DNA from: Betaproteobacteria bacterium
GTDB taxonomy: Bacteria; Pseudomonadota; Gammaproteobacteria; Burkholderiales; SG8-41
Length of the DNA stretch: 62,918 nt
Direction: 5' to 3'
NCBI GenBank assembly: GCA_021730905.1
Contig: JAKFYK010000014.1
Location: 1 to 62,918, forward strand
The translations under genes were made by a program, and so were the position numbers. The number at the start of each line of letters is the position of its first letter. The stretch's first letter is position 1. Of the stretch, positions 16,817 through 24,630 are shown piece by piece. A model generated the notes under the pieces. It had not been told where the DNA came from and ran no database searches. It worked only from the letters and a program-made list of their open reading frames with translations.

Positions 16817-17683
16817 TTATCCTCCCATCACGGCATAACCCGACGGCGTACCGAGCACCGTCGTGCGTTCCATGTGGCGGCGCTGCGTTTCATCGAAATC
16901 GCCGAGCGCCTGATGCATGGTGCAGCGGTTATCCCATACCACGATGTCGTTCTTGCGCCACTGCTGGCGGTAGACGAACTCGGGTTTCGTTGCATGTGCA
17001 TTCAGATACTGAATCAGCGGCTGGCTTTCTTCTTCGGTCATGCCGTCGAAGCGTTTTACCTTTTCGCCCAGATACAGCGCCTTCTTTCCGGTTTCTGGGT
17101 GCACGCGTACCAGCGGCTGCGCCATCGGCGGATTGAGTTTGAGCGACAGCTCACGGCGTGTCTCGCCGGTGGGCGCATGGTTGATTTTGCGCGTGCCGGA
17201 CAGATGAATGCCGTGCAGATCAGCGATCAATTTTTTCATGCCGTCGGAGAGGGCTTCGTAGGCCATGGTCATGTTGGCGAACAGCGTGTCGCCGCCGACT
17301 TCCGGTACCGTCCAGCTTTTCAGCAGCGAACCGAGCGAGGGCACTGGCGTGAACGACATATCGGAGTGCCACTGGCGTCCGGTATAACGCGAGTTCGACG
17401 GCGTGCCGTCGGCGTTGGGTTCATTGGTGACCAGCAGCAGTTCCGGGTATTGCGGATGGCGGTCCAGCGGCAGCGCATCGTGCTTGTCCAGTTCGCCGAA
17501 GCGGCGGCTGAATTCGATATGCTGCTCGCGCGTGATGTCCTGATTGCGAAACAGCAGGATGCCGTGATCGAGAAACGCCTTGTAGATTTCGCCGAACGAG
17601 GCTTCGCTCATCGGCGCCGAGACGTCGATGTCGCACACCTCCGCGCCCAGCGCGTAGGAGAGCTTGCGTAGTTTCAGCGCCAT
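16817..17683 (-). CDS. TauD/TfdA-family Fe(II)/2-oxoglutarate dioxygenase
   Basis: A 288-residue enzyme with the iron ligands in WHSD (His and Asp) and the distal His in CTMHQALGDF, plus the 2-oxoglutarate-binding Arg in RRHMERTTV. The family hydroxylates sulfonates (taurine, releasing sulfite), sulfate esters or aryloxyacids. Its place inside a sox region makes a sulfonate substrate attractive, but this is inference. It lies 18 bases after a Bug gene and just before the Bug relic, so uptake and cleavage of one compound may be linked. Confidence 0.88.
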   Translation of the reverse strand: MALKLRKLSYALGAEVCDIDVSAPMSEASFGEIYKAFLDHGILLFRNQDITREQHIEFSRRFGELDKHDALPLDRHPQYPELLLVTNEPNADGTPSNSRYTGRQWHSDMSFTPVPSLGSLLKSWTVPEVGGDTLFANMTMAYEALSDGMKKLIADLHGIHLSGTRKINHAPTGETRRELSLKLNPPMAQPLVRVHPETGKKALYLGEKVKRFDGMTEEESQPLIQYLNAHATKPEFVYRQQWRKNDIVVWDNRCTMHQALGDFDETQRRHMERTTVLGTPSGYAVMGG

Positions 17684-17701
17684 GGCCTGCTCCTGATTAC
17701 G

Positions 17702-18688
17702 CTACTGTTGTTTGACCAGACCCAGCTCGGTCATGGCTGCTCGCCGCGCCGCGAGTTCCTCGTCCAGCCACTTGCGAAATTCGGCCGAGCCTTTGAATTC
17801 GATGATCCACTGATTCTTCTCGGCGTACTGTTTGAACTCCTCGCTTTGCGCGGTTTTGCGTAGGATGTCTTCCCAGTATGCGATCTGCGCCGGCGTGATG
17901 CCCTTGGGCCCCATGACTCCTTTCCACGAACCTGCGCTCGAAAAGCCGAGTTCCTGCCACGTCGGCACCGAAGCCAAAGCACCGCCTAACCGCTTGGTTG
18001 AACTGACCGCGAGGCCGCGCATCTTGCCGGAGGTGATATGCGGCACGCTGGTGGAAACCGAAGTCACCAGCAGATCAGCATGGCCGCCCAGCACCGCGGT
18101 CACCGTCTCGCCGCCGCCCTTGAACGCCGGCATGCGCACGCCTTTCAATGTAACGCCGGCCTTCAGCAGCGGGATGCCGATGGATACGCGATGCCCGCTG
18201 CTAGTGAGTGCGATGGAGAGCGCGCTGGAATCCTTGCGCAGAGCCTCGACCACGTCGCGCCCGGTTTTCAGCGGAGAATCCGCGCGCGTCACCGCGATCA
18301 TCGGTTCGGTGATGAGGTGCGCAATCGGCGTCACGTCGTGCTGCGAGAGTTGCGAGCGCCCGTCGATCTGGTTCACCAGCAGCGGGGTGGACATGAGCCC
18401 CAGCGTGTGCGCGTCGCCCGCGCGCTGCGCCACGTAGGTGTAGGCGACGCTGTGCTCGCCGCCGCTGCGATTGACGACGTTGCTCGGCACCGGCAGCAGG
18501 TTGAGTTCGCTCCACACCTTGTGGATGGTGCGGCCCGCGATATCGTTCGAGCCGCCGGGTGAGGCGGGGAGCACCAGTTCGACATTGCGCTCGGGTTTCC
18601 AGCCCTGCGCCAGTGCGGCGTTGCCAACCAACGTCAGTGCCATCAGTGCCTTCAGTGGCAGCAGTGCAAGCAGTTTGCCGTTTTTCAT
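17702..18688 (-). CDS. Bug-family solute receptor (tauD-linked)
   Basis: The 328-residue protein has a signal peptide (LKALMALTLVGNAALA) and a divergent Bug fold: VELVLPASPGGSNDIAGR, ALTSSGHRVSIGI, GGHADLLVTSVST, LGFSSAGSWKGVMGP. It ends in TELGLVKQQ. It differs from the classical YP.RPIR..VPF start, so its ligand may not be a small carboxylate. It sits between the NHL propeller gene (25 bases upstream) and tauD, in what looks like one minus-strand operon with soxC and soxD. Confidence 0.82.
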   Translation of the reverse strand: MKNGKLLALLPLKALMALTLVGNAALAQGWKPERNVELVLPASPGGSNDIAGRTIHKVWSELNLLPVPSNVVNRSGGEHSVAYTYVAQRAGDAHTLGLMSTPLLVNQIDGRSQLSQHDVTPIAHLITEPMIAVTRADSPLKTGRDVVEALRKDSSALSIALTSSGHRVSIGIPLLKAGVTLKGVRMPAFKGGGETVTAVLGGHADLLVTSVSTSVPHITSGKMRGLAVSSTKRLGGALASVPTWQELGFSSAGSWKGVMGPKGITPAQIAYWEDILRKTAQSEEFKQYAEKNQWIIEFKGSAEFRKWLDEELAARRAAMTELGLVKQQ

Positions 18689-18713
18689 CTGTTCTCCTTG
18701 AGATAGGTTCTAG

Positions 18714-19709
18714 TCACGAAACAAGACGGAAGCGATGCACACGCCGGCCCCAGTTTGTTTCGGCCACATAAAGATTGCCGCGCGAGTCGACAGCCAGGCT
18801 GTGGCCGTGCGTGAAGTCGCCGAGTTGATGTCCGGGCCGGCCGAAGCTCGACAGGATTTCTCCGCTCGCATGATCGAGTACGTGCACCTGCTCGTTGCGG
18901 CCATTCATCACGTACAGATATTTCTGTTCGCGGTCCGGCGAGAAGGCGGTCCACCAGGCGGTGCCGCGCTTGTCCGGCAGCGCCGGCGTGCCGGTGCGCA
19001 CCCAAATGTTGCGCTTGAAGTTACCCATCTTGTCGAACACCTGCACGCGGTCGCCCTGGCGGTCACCCACATACACAAGACCCTGCCTGCTGATGTCGAC
19101 GCTATGCACGACTTCGGCGAACACACCGCCGACGCCGGCTTCCATTTCTTCCGGCGTTGCCTGCCGTCCCCACTGGCGCAAAAATTTTCCATTTTTGTCG
19201 AATACGACGATGCGCCGGTTGCCGTAGCCGTCGGCAAAATACACGTCTCCGTTGTCGGGGTCGCACGCGATGCCCGCCGGCTTGTTGAGCCTGTCATGCG
19301 CGGCATTGGCGCCCGGCCCGCGCTTGCCGCCGTCGGCGGTGTCGAACACGCCCTTGGTGCCGATTTGCAGCAGCAGCTTTCCGTCGTACGTGTACTTCTG
19401 CACCATGCCGTCGCCGTTGGCGCTGATCCACACGTTGTTGTCGAGATCGACGGCGCAACTGTGCGGCGTGGACGGCATCACGTTCCAGTCGCCCCAAGCA
19501 TGGATCATGTTGCCCGCCGGATCGAAAATCATCACCGGCGGCGCCTGGATGCAGGTTTCGCGTTCCTCGTCGGTGATATTGCCGCGGTTAACGATCAGGA
19601 TATTGTCACGCTGATCGACATAAACACAGGGCAACTGTCCGGTGATCCAGCCTGCGGGGAGAGGTTTGGGCCATGAAGTATCGAATTCGAACCGCGGTGC
19701 ACCGCTCAT
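18714..19709 (-). CDS. NHL-repeat six-bladed propeller protein
   Basis: A 331-residue protein made of NHL-like repeats (HSCAVDLDNNVWIS, PAGIACDPDNGDVYFADGYGN, HSVDISRQGLVYVGDRQGDRVQVFD, HSLAVDSRGNLYVAETNWGRRV). The fold resembles the peptidyl-alpha-hydroxyglycine lyase propeller; such proteins are frequent beside Bug receptors. No signal peptide is seen. The start MSGAPRFEFD follows a strong ribosome-binding site, GGGAGGAG; a longer frame to 19757 runs into the soxD end. The function is unknown. Confidence 0.78.
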   Translation of the reverse strand: MSGAPRFEFDTSWPKPLPAGWITGQLPCVYVDQRDNILIVNRGNITDEERETCIQAPPVMIFDPAGNMIHAWGDWNVMPSTPHSCAVDLDNNVWISANGDGMVQKYTYDGKLLLQIGTKGVFDTADGGKRGPGANAAHDRLNKPAGIACDPDNGDVYFADGYGNRRIVVFDKNGKFLRQWGRQATPEEMEAGVGGVFAEVVHSVDISRQGLVYVGDRQGDRVQVFDKMGNFKRNIWVRTGTPALPDKRGTAWWTAFSPDREQKYLYVMNGRNEQVHVLDHASGEILSSFGRPGHQLGDFTHGHSLAVDSRGNLYVAETNWGRRVHRFRLVS

Positions 19710-19757
19710 GCTGCTCCTCCCTTTATCGAAATTTGTTTGCGTGCCTGCTTTCAGCAA

Positions 19758-20321
19758 TTACTTTCGTGAATAGTCGATAAACCCGTCGCGATTGGGCATT
19801 TTCACCTGCGGTAGTGTCTGCGCGTTCATCACTGCCGATTCGGGCACGATGCCGTTGAGGAACAACACGTACGCGGTTACCGCATAGACTTCTTCATTGG
19901 TCAACGACTGTGGTGCGGTGGTGGGCATGGCGCGCCGCGTGTAATCGAACAGCGTGGTTGCGTATGGCCAGTAGCTGCCGACGGTGCGCATCGGTTTTCC
20001 CGACGCCAGCGAGCCGATGCCGCCGACCAGCGGATCCGCCGGTTTGCCCGCGCCTTTGGGGCCGTGGCAGATCTGGCATTTGACTTCATATACTTTTTGC
20101 CCTTGCGCCACGTTGCCGCTGCCCGCGGGCAGTCCCGCGCCGCTCGGCGGGATGCTGATGTCCATCGCGGCAAGCATCGCGGCGGAGGGTGTGGCACCGA
20201 GGTTGGGTCCGCGCGTGGGTGCAGTGCTGATTGTGCTCTCCGGCGTTGATGCACAGGCCGCGATCAATGCTGCGGTAGCCAGAACGGAAAGACCGCCAGT
20301 GATTTGTTTATGCATGAACAT
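19758..20321 (-). CDS. soxD: Cytochrome c subunit of sulfane dehydrogenase (SoxD-like)
   Basis: The 187-residue protein has one heme site, CQICH, in VYEVKCQICHGPKGAGKP, then YWPYATTLFDYTRRAMP and LTNEEVYAVTAYVLFLNG. This is the arrangement of SoxD-type cytochromes that take electrons from SoxC. The leader ends in LIAAC, so it is probably a lipoprotein. Classical SoxD has two heme domains; this short form has one. The start ATG overlaps the end of soxC and has GGGAG eight bases before it. Confidence 0.85.
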   Translation of the reverse strand: MFMHKQITGGLSVLATAALIAACASTPESTISTAPTRGPNLGATPSAAMLAAMDISIPPSGAGLPAGSGNVAQGQKVYEVKCQICHGPKGAGKPADPLVGGIGSLASGKPMRTVGSYWPYATTLFDYTRRAMPTTAPQSLTNEEVYAVTAYVLFLNGIVPESAVMNAQTLPQVKMPNRDGFIDYSRK

Positions 20322-21600
20322 TGCTGATGCTCCCGTCGGCGGCAACACCCCAAGTCTGGATGTAATGATTGTGGTAGTTCATGCCGGGCACATACTGCGA
20401 CGTAAAGGCCGTGCGCGTCGGCTGCACATTGCCTTTTTCGTCGATGGCGCGGCTTTGTAGCGTGGCTGCCGTTCCATTCCACTCCCACGGCAAGCGAAAG
20501 CGCGTGAAGCTCTTGGAATAGATCGGCCCCTGCAACTGCGCATCGCGCCAGCTTGCACCGCCATCGGCGGAAACTTCCACTTTCGCGATGCGCCCCGCGC
20601 CCGACCATGCGATACCGCTGATTTCATACAGGCCGTGGCGGTCGAGTTTGTGGCCGAACGACGGAAAGGTGATGATCGACTTCACCCCCAGTTCAAACGT
20701 GAACTGGCGCGCCTTGCCGTCGGGTTGCAAGTCCGAATACTTGGAGGTCTCGTCCTTGGTGTGCGTGGGGCCATCGGTGAGCTTGATGCGGCGCAGCCAT
20801 TTCACGCTCATGTTGCCTTCCCAGCCGGGCAGCAGCAAACGCATCGGATAACCCTGCTCGGGGCGCACGCGCTCGCCGTTCTGATACAGCGCGACCATCG
20901 CGTCGTCCATCGCCTTGGCCAGCGGCACGCTGCGGCTCATCGCGGCGGCGTCCGCGCCCTCGGCGAGTATCCAACTCGCGCCAGACGCAATGCCCGCCTC
21001 GTTGAGCAGCAGCGACAGCGGCACGCCGGTCCATTCACTGACCGATGCCAGGCCATGAATCGCGCCCGCTGTGACCTGTAGCGGCTTGGCTTGCGCGTTG
21101 GCGCCGCTGTTGCCCGCACATTCAACGAAATGCACGCGGCTGATCATCGGATAACGCGACAGCGCTTCGAGATTGAACACCAGCGGGCGATTCACCATGC
21201 CGTGGATCAGCAGTTCATGTTTCGCCGGATCGATATCCGGCACGCCGTTGTGATGGCGCTCGAAATGCAGGCCGCTGGGCGTGATCGTGCCCTCAAGTGA
21301 CTGATGCGGCGTGCGCGACGCACCTGCACCCGGCGTGACCTTGGCATAACCCGAGGCGGACGGGCGGCGCACCGATTCCTCGAATTTCGACGGCGTGCCG
21401 TACGCGCGCATCGGCGTGCCCATGGTTTTCATCCATGGCGGCACTTCCTGCGCGGCCGCATTGGCGGCCATGCCGCCGGCCGCCAGCGTGCCCGCGACCG
21501 ACGCGCTGCGCGTCAGAAATCGCCGGCGTTTTGCGTTTGCCAGTGTGACAGCTGCTTCACGTTTCGCAACGAGTTCCTGCGATGTTCTTTTCGTGTTCAT
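20308..21600 (-). CDS. soxC: Molybdopterin sulfane/sulfite dehydrogenase SoxC
   Basis: The 430-residue protein has a twin-arginine leader (KRRRFLTRSASVAGTLAAGG) and a sulfite-oxidase fold. The molybdenum-binding Cys is in VHFVECAGNSG; the cofactor and dimer regions are LLLPGWEGNMSVKWLRRIKL and the C-terminal IAWSGAGRIAKVEVSADGG. With SoxD it oxidises the sulfane sulfur on SoxY, sparing sulfur-globule formation. A strong GGGAGG site precedes ATG 21600. It is the first gene of the minus-strand operon; a terminator at 21670-21697 cuts it off from korB. Confidence 0.93.
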   Translation of the reverse strand: MNTKRTSQELVAKREAAVTLANAKRRRFLTRSASVAGTLAAGGMAANAAAQEVPPWMKTMGTPMRAYGTPSKFEESVRRPSASGYAKVTPGAGASRTPHQSLEGTITPSGLHFERHHNGVPDIDPAKHELLIHGMVNRPLVFNLEALSRYPMISRVHFVECAGNSGANAQAKPLQVTAGAIHGLASVSEWTGVPLSLLLNEAGIASGASWILAEGADAAAMSRSVPLAKAMDDAMVALYQNGERVRPEQGYPMRLLLPGWEGNMSVKWLRRIKLTDGPTHTKDETSKYSDLQPDGKARQFTFELGVKSIITFPSFGHKLDRHGLYEISGIAWSGAGRIAKVEVSADGGASWRDAQLQGPIYSKSFTRFRLPWEWNGTAATLQSRAIDEKGNVQPTRTAFTSQYVPGMNYHNHYIQTWGVAADGSISNVHA

Positions 21601-21669
21601 GGTCAGCCTCCCAGTAGACCGGTCGAGATTACACCGAAGATGCAACGCTGCAAAGCGCAGTGCTCAAAC

Positions 21670-21697
21670 AAAAATCCCGGCACTCGCCGGGATTTTT
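21670..21697. terminator. Bidirectional terminator between korB and soxC
   Basis: AAAAATCCCGGC (21670-21681) pairs perfectly over 12 bases with GCCGGGATTTTT (21686-21697) around ACTC. T-runs lie on both strands. It ends the korAB transcript just before soxC. Confidence 0.93.
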
Positions 21698-21703
21698 ATA
21701 TTT

Positions 21704-21718
21704 AAAAACAAATACTTA
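21704..21718. repeat. Dispersed AT-rich repeat, copy at the korB stop
   Basis: AAAAACAAATACTTA is a perfect core copy. On the minus strand its first three bases, TAA, are the korB stop codon. Confidence 0.8.
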
Positions 21719-22771
21719 TCTGAGGCTCGCGTTAATGCGCTCCAGCGCCACCGACCCCGGACACAGCTCGCTTGCACCAAGCTGATTGAGCGGCGTTTCC
21801 ACGGTGTTCAGGTGCTCGTGCAGGTCGACGGCGTTGGGATCGATGTAGAGCAGTCCCGTCACCACTTCGCCTTTCGCCGCGCGCTCCTGCACGTAGTTCA
21901 TCGCTTTCACGCGGTTGGTGGGATCGTGATCGGCGGAGAGTTTATGCAGGCGCAGCGTCGAGCCGTCGTGCTGCGCGACATTAACCGTTTCACCCGGTGC
22001 GTAGTCCGCGGTAATTTCTTCGCGGCCTTCGATAAAGTCAAGACGGTTCACCGCTTCGTTGTGCTGGCGCACGTATTCGTAGCTCTTGGTCGAGCCGGCA
22101 TGATTGTTGAACGCCACGCAAGGCGACACCACGTCGATGAACGCCGCGCCCTGATGCTCGATCGCGCCCTTGATCAGCGGCACCAGTTGTTTTTTGTCGC
22201 CCGAGAAACTGCGCGCGACATAGGTGGCGCCCAGCAACAACGCCATGCCAATCATGTCGAGCGGCTCGTCGGTGTTGGCGATGCCGCGCTTGGACTTGGA
22301 ACCTTTGTCGGCGGTGGCGGAGAACTGACCCTTGGTCAATCCGTAAACGCCGTTGTTTTCGACGATGTAAACCATGTTGATGCCGCGGCGCATGGCGTGC
22401 GCGAACTGGCCGATGCCGATGGACGCCGAGTCGCCGTCGCCGGAAACACCGAGGTAAATCAATTCGCGGTTGGCGAGGTTGGCGCCGGTCAGCACCGACG
22501 GCATGCGCCCGTGCACGCTGTTGAAGCCGTGTGAATTGCCGAGAAAATAATCCGGCGTTTTCGACGAGCAGCCGATGCCGGAGAGCTTGGCCACGCGGTG
22601 CGGCTGGATGTCGAGTTCCCAGCACGCCTGCACAATGGCGGCGCTGATCGAATCATGCCCGCAGCCGGCGCACAGCGTCGAAATCTTGCCTTCGTAATCG
22701 CGGCGCGTGTAGCCGACCGCGTTCTTGGTGAGCGCTGGGTGATGCAGTTTGGGTTTGGCGAGATAAGTCAT
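21716..22771 (-). CDS. korB: 2-oxoacid:ferredoxin oxidoreductase, beta subunit
   Basis: The 351-residue protein has an iron-sulfur Cys pair in TLCAGCGHDSI, a third Cys in SGIGCSSKTP, and the thiamine diphosphate site GVSGDGDSASIGIGQF...VENNGVYGLTKGQ. It forms the catalytic core with KorA, oxidising a 2-oxoacid (probably 2-oxoglutarate) and CoA to acyl-CoA, CO2 and reduced ferredoxin. The start ATG overlaps the korA stop by four bases. A terminator follows. Substrate preference is taken from the family, not proven by residues. Confidence 0.92.
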   Translation of the reverse strand: MTYLAKPKLHHPALTKNAVGYTRRDYEGKISTLCAGCGHDSISAAIVQACWELDIQPHRVAKLSGIGCSSKTPDYFLGNSHGFNSVHGRMPSVLTGANLANRELIYLGVSGDGDSASIGIGQFAHAMRRGINMVYIVENNGVYGLTKGQFSATADKGSKSKRGIANTDEPLDMIGMALLLGATYVARSFSGDKKQLVPLIKGAIEHQGAAFIDVVSPCVAFNNHAGSTKSYEYVRQHNEAVNRLDFIEGREEITADYAPGETVNVAQHDGSTLRLHKLSADHDPTNRVKAMNYVQERAAKGEVVTGLLYIDPNAVDLHEHLNTVETPLNQLGASELCPGSVALERINASLR

Positions 22772-24606
22772 GATGCGGCCTTCTTCAGTGGCACCACGGT
22801 GTGAGCCGCGGCATGCCTGGAAATTTGTTCAACAATGAAGCGCGCGGTGATCGGCGTGCCGTCGTAATGCAATATCGAAATCAGGCGCGCGAGGTTGATC
22901 TTGTTTTCGTTGACCAGCATCGATTTCAGTTGCGCGTCGCGGTTTTGCTCGATCACGAATACCCACGGATGCGCGGCGACGAAGTCGTTGATCTCGTCCG
23001 CGAACGGGAAGCCGCGCACTCTGAGTGCATTGACGTGGATGCCATTCTCGGCGAGCACCGCCAGCGCTTCCTGCATCGCCGGGCTGGTGGAGCCGAAGAA
23101 AATTGCGCCGAAGCGCGCCGGTTTTTCCGCCGGGTACAGCAGCGGCGCCGGCACCAGCTTTTTGGCGGTCTCGAATTTGCGCAGCAGGCGCTGCACGTTG
23201 TCCACGTAGTCGGGGCCGGTTTCGCTGTAGCGCGCGTAACGGTCCTTGGTGGTGCCGCGCGTGAAATACGCGCCGTGCGTGGGATGCGTGCCGGGATAGG
23301 TGCGGTAGGCAATGCCGTCGCCGTCGACGTCGAGGTAACGGCCGAAATCCTTACCCGATTCCAGGTCGTCGTAACCCATCACCTTGCCGCGATCATAGGC
23401 CTTGGTGTCGTCCCACTTCAGCGGTTCGCACAGGCGCGTGTTCATGCCGATGTCGAGATCGGTCATCACGAACACCGGGGTTTGCAGCCGCTCGGCCAGA
23501 TCGAACGCCTGCGCCGACATGTCGAAGCATTCCTTTGGATCTTCGGGGAACAGCAGCACATGCTTGGTATCGCCATGCGACGCGTAGGCGCAGGAGATAA
23601 GGTCGCTTTGCTGCGTGCGCGTGGGCATGCCGGTCGAAGGGCCGCCGCGCTGCACATCGATCAGCACCACCGGAATTTCGGCGAAATAGGCGAGGCCGAT
23701 GAATTCCGTCATCAGCGAAATGCCGGGACCGGAGGTCGTGGTAAAGGAGCGTGCGCCGTTCCAGCCCGCGCCAATGGCGATGCCTATCGAGGCCAGTTCG
23801 TCCTCGCCCTGAATGATGGCGTAGCGCGCCTTGCCGGTCGCCGGATCCACGCGCAGTTTCTGGCAATACTTGATGAAGGCTTCGGCGAGCGATGACGACG
23901 GCGTGATCGGATACCACGCGCACACGGAAGCACCGCCGTAGACTGCGCCCAGCGCGGCGGCGCTGTTGCCGTCGATGAACACCTTGCTGCCGACGTTGTT
24001 CGAGCGCTGCACGCGAATGCCCAGCGGGCACGACAGGTTCTGCGTCGCGTAATCGCGTCCCAGCCGCAGCGCTTTTACGTTGGATTGCAGCAGCGCTTCC
24101 TTGCCTTTGTATTGCTCGGAGAACAGTTTTTCGATTTCCGCGGGGTCGATTTCCAGCAGTGCCGACAACGCGCCGACGTAAATGATGTTCTTGAACAACT
24201 GGCGCTGACGCGGATCGGAATACGTCGCGTTGCAAATCTCGGTGAGCGGCATGCCGATGACGTGAATATCCTCGCGGAATTTCGACTTCGGCATCGGCTT
24301 AGAACTGTCGTAAAACAGATAACCGCCGGCTTCGATTTCGGCCAGGTCCTTATCCCAGGTCTGCGGATTCATCGCGACCATCAGATCGACGCCGCCGCGC
24401 CGGCCCTGATAGCCGGTTTCATTGACGCGCACTTCGTACCACGTGGGCAGGCCCTGAATGTTCGACGGAAAAATATTGCGAGGGCTGACCGGCACGCCCA
24501 TGCGCAAAATGGCGCGCGCGAACAGCTCGTTCGCCGACGCTGAACCAGAGCCGTTGACGTTAGCGAACTTGACGACGAAGTCGTTGGTTGCAGTAATGGG
24601 TTTCAT
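22768..24606 (-). CDS. korA: 2-oxoacid:ferredoxin oxidoreductase, fused gamma-alpha subunit
   Basis: The 612-residue protein carries the gamma domain first (VNGSGSASANELFARAILRMG and YEVRVNETGYQGRRGG, residues 1-185). The alpha domain follows from about residue 210, with GNSAAALGAVYGGASVCAWYPITPSS, TTSGPGISLMTEFIG and VQRGGPSTGMPTRTQQSDL. It pairs with KorB. Immediately before its ATG lies a perfect copy of the AT-rich repeat, which leaves no recognisable ribosome-binding site; translation may depend on the gene upstream, which ends 24 bases away. Confidence 0.92.
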   Translation of the reverse strand: MKPITATNDFVVKFANVNGSGSASANELFARAILRMGVPVSPRNIFPSNIQGLPTWYEVRVNETGYQGRRGGVDLMVAMNPQTWDKDLAEIEAGGYLFYDSSKPMPKSKFREDIHVIGMPLTEICNATYSDPRQRQLFKNIIYVGALSALLEIDPAEIEKLFSEQYKGKEALLQSNVKALRLGRDYATQNLSCPLGIRVQRSNNVGSKVFIDGNSAAALGAVYGGASVCAWYPITPSSSLAEAFIKYCQKLRVDPATGKARYAIIQGEDELASIGIAIGAGWNGARSFTTTSGPGISLMTEFIGLAYFAEIPVVLIDVQRGGPSTGMPTRTQQSDLISCAYASHGDTKHVLLFPEDPKECFDMSAQAFDLAERLQTPVFVMTDLDIGMNTRLCEPLKWDDTKAYDRGKVMGYDDLESGKDFGRYLDVDGDGIAYRTYPGTHPTHGAYFTRGTTKDRYARYSETGPDYVDNVQRLLRKFETAKKLVPAPLLYPAEKPARFGAIFFGSTSPAMQEALAVLAENGIHVNALRVRGFPFADEINDFVAAHPWVFVIEQNRDAQLKSMLVNENKINLARLISILHYDGTPITARFIVEQISRHAAAHTVVPLKKAAS

Positions 24607-24625
24607 GTAAGTATTTGTTTTTAAA
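24607..24625. repeat. Dispersed AT-rich repeat, copy before korA
   Basis: GTAAGTATTTGTTTTTAAA, read on the plus strand. On the minus strand it ends in TTAC directly followed by the korA ATG, so it fills the position of the ribosome-binding site. Confidence 0.8.
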
Positions 24626-24630
24626 TGTAT

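Noticed and set aside
16591..17136. Plus-strand ORF of 181 codons starting right after a repeat copy
   Set aside because: It reads through the Bug relic and into tauD in antisense; the protein is Arg/Pro/Ser-rich without a family.
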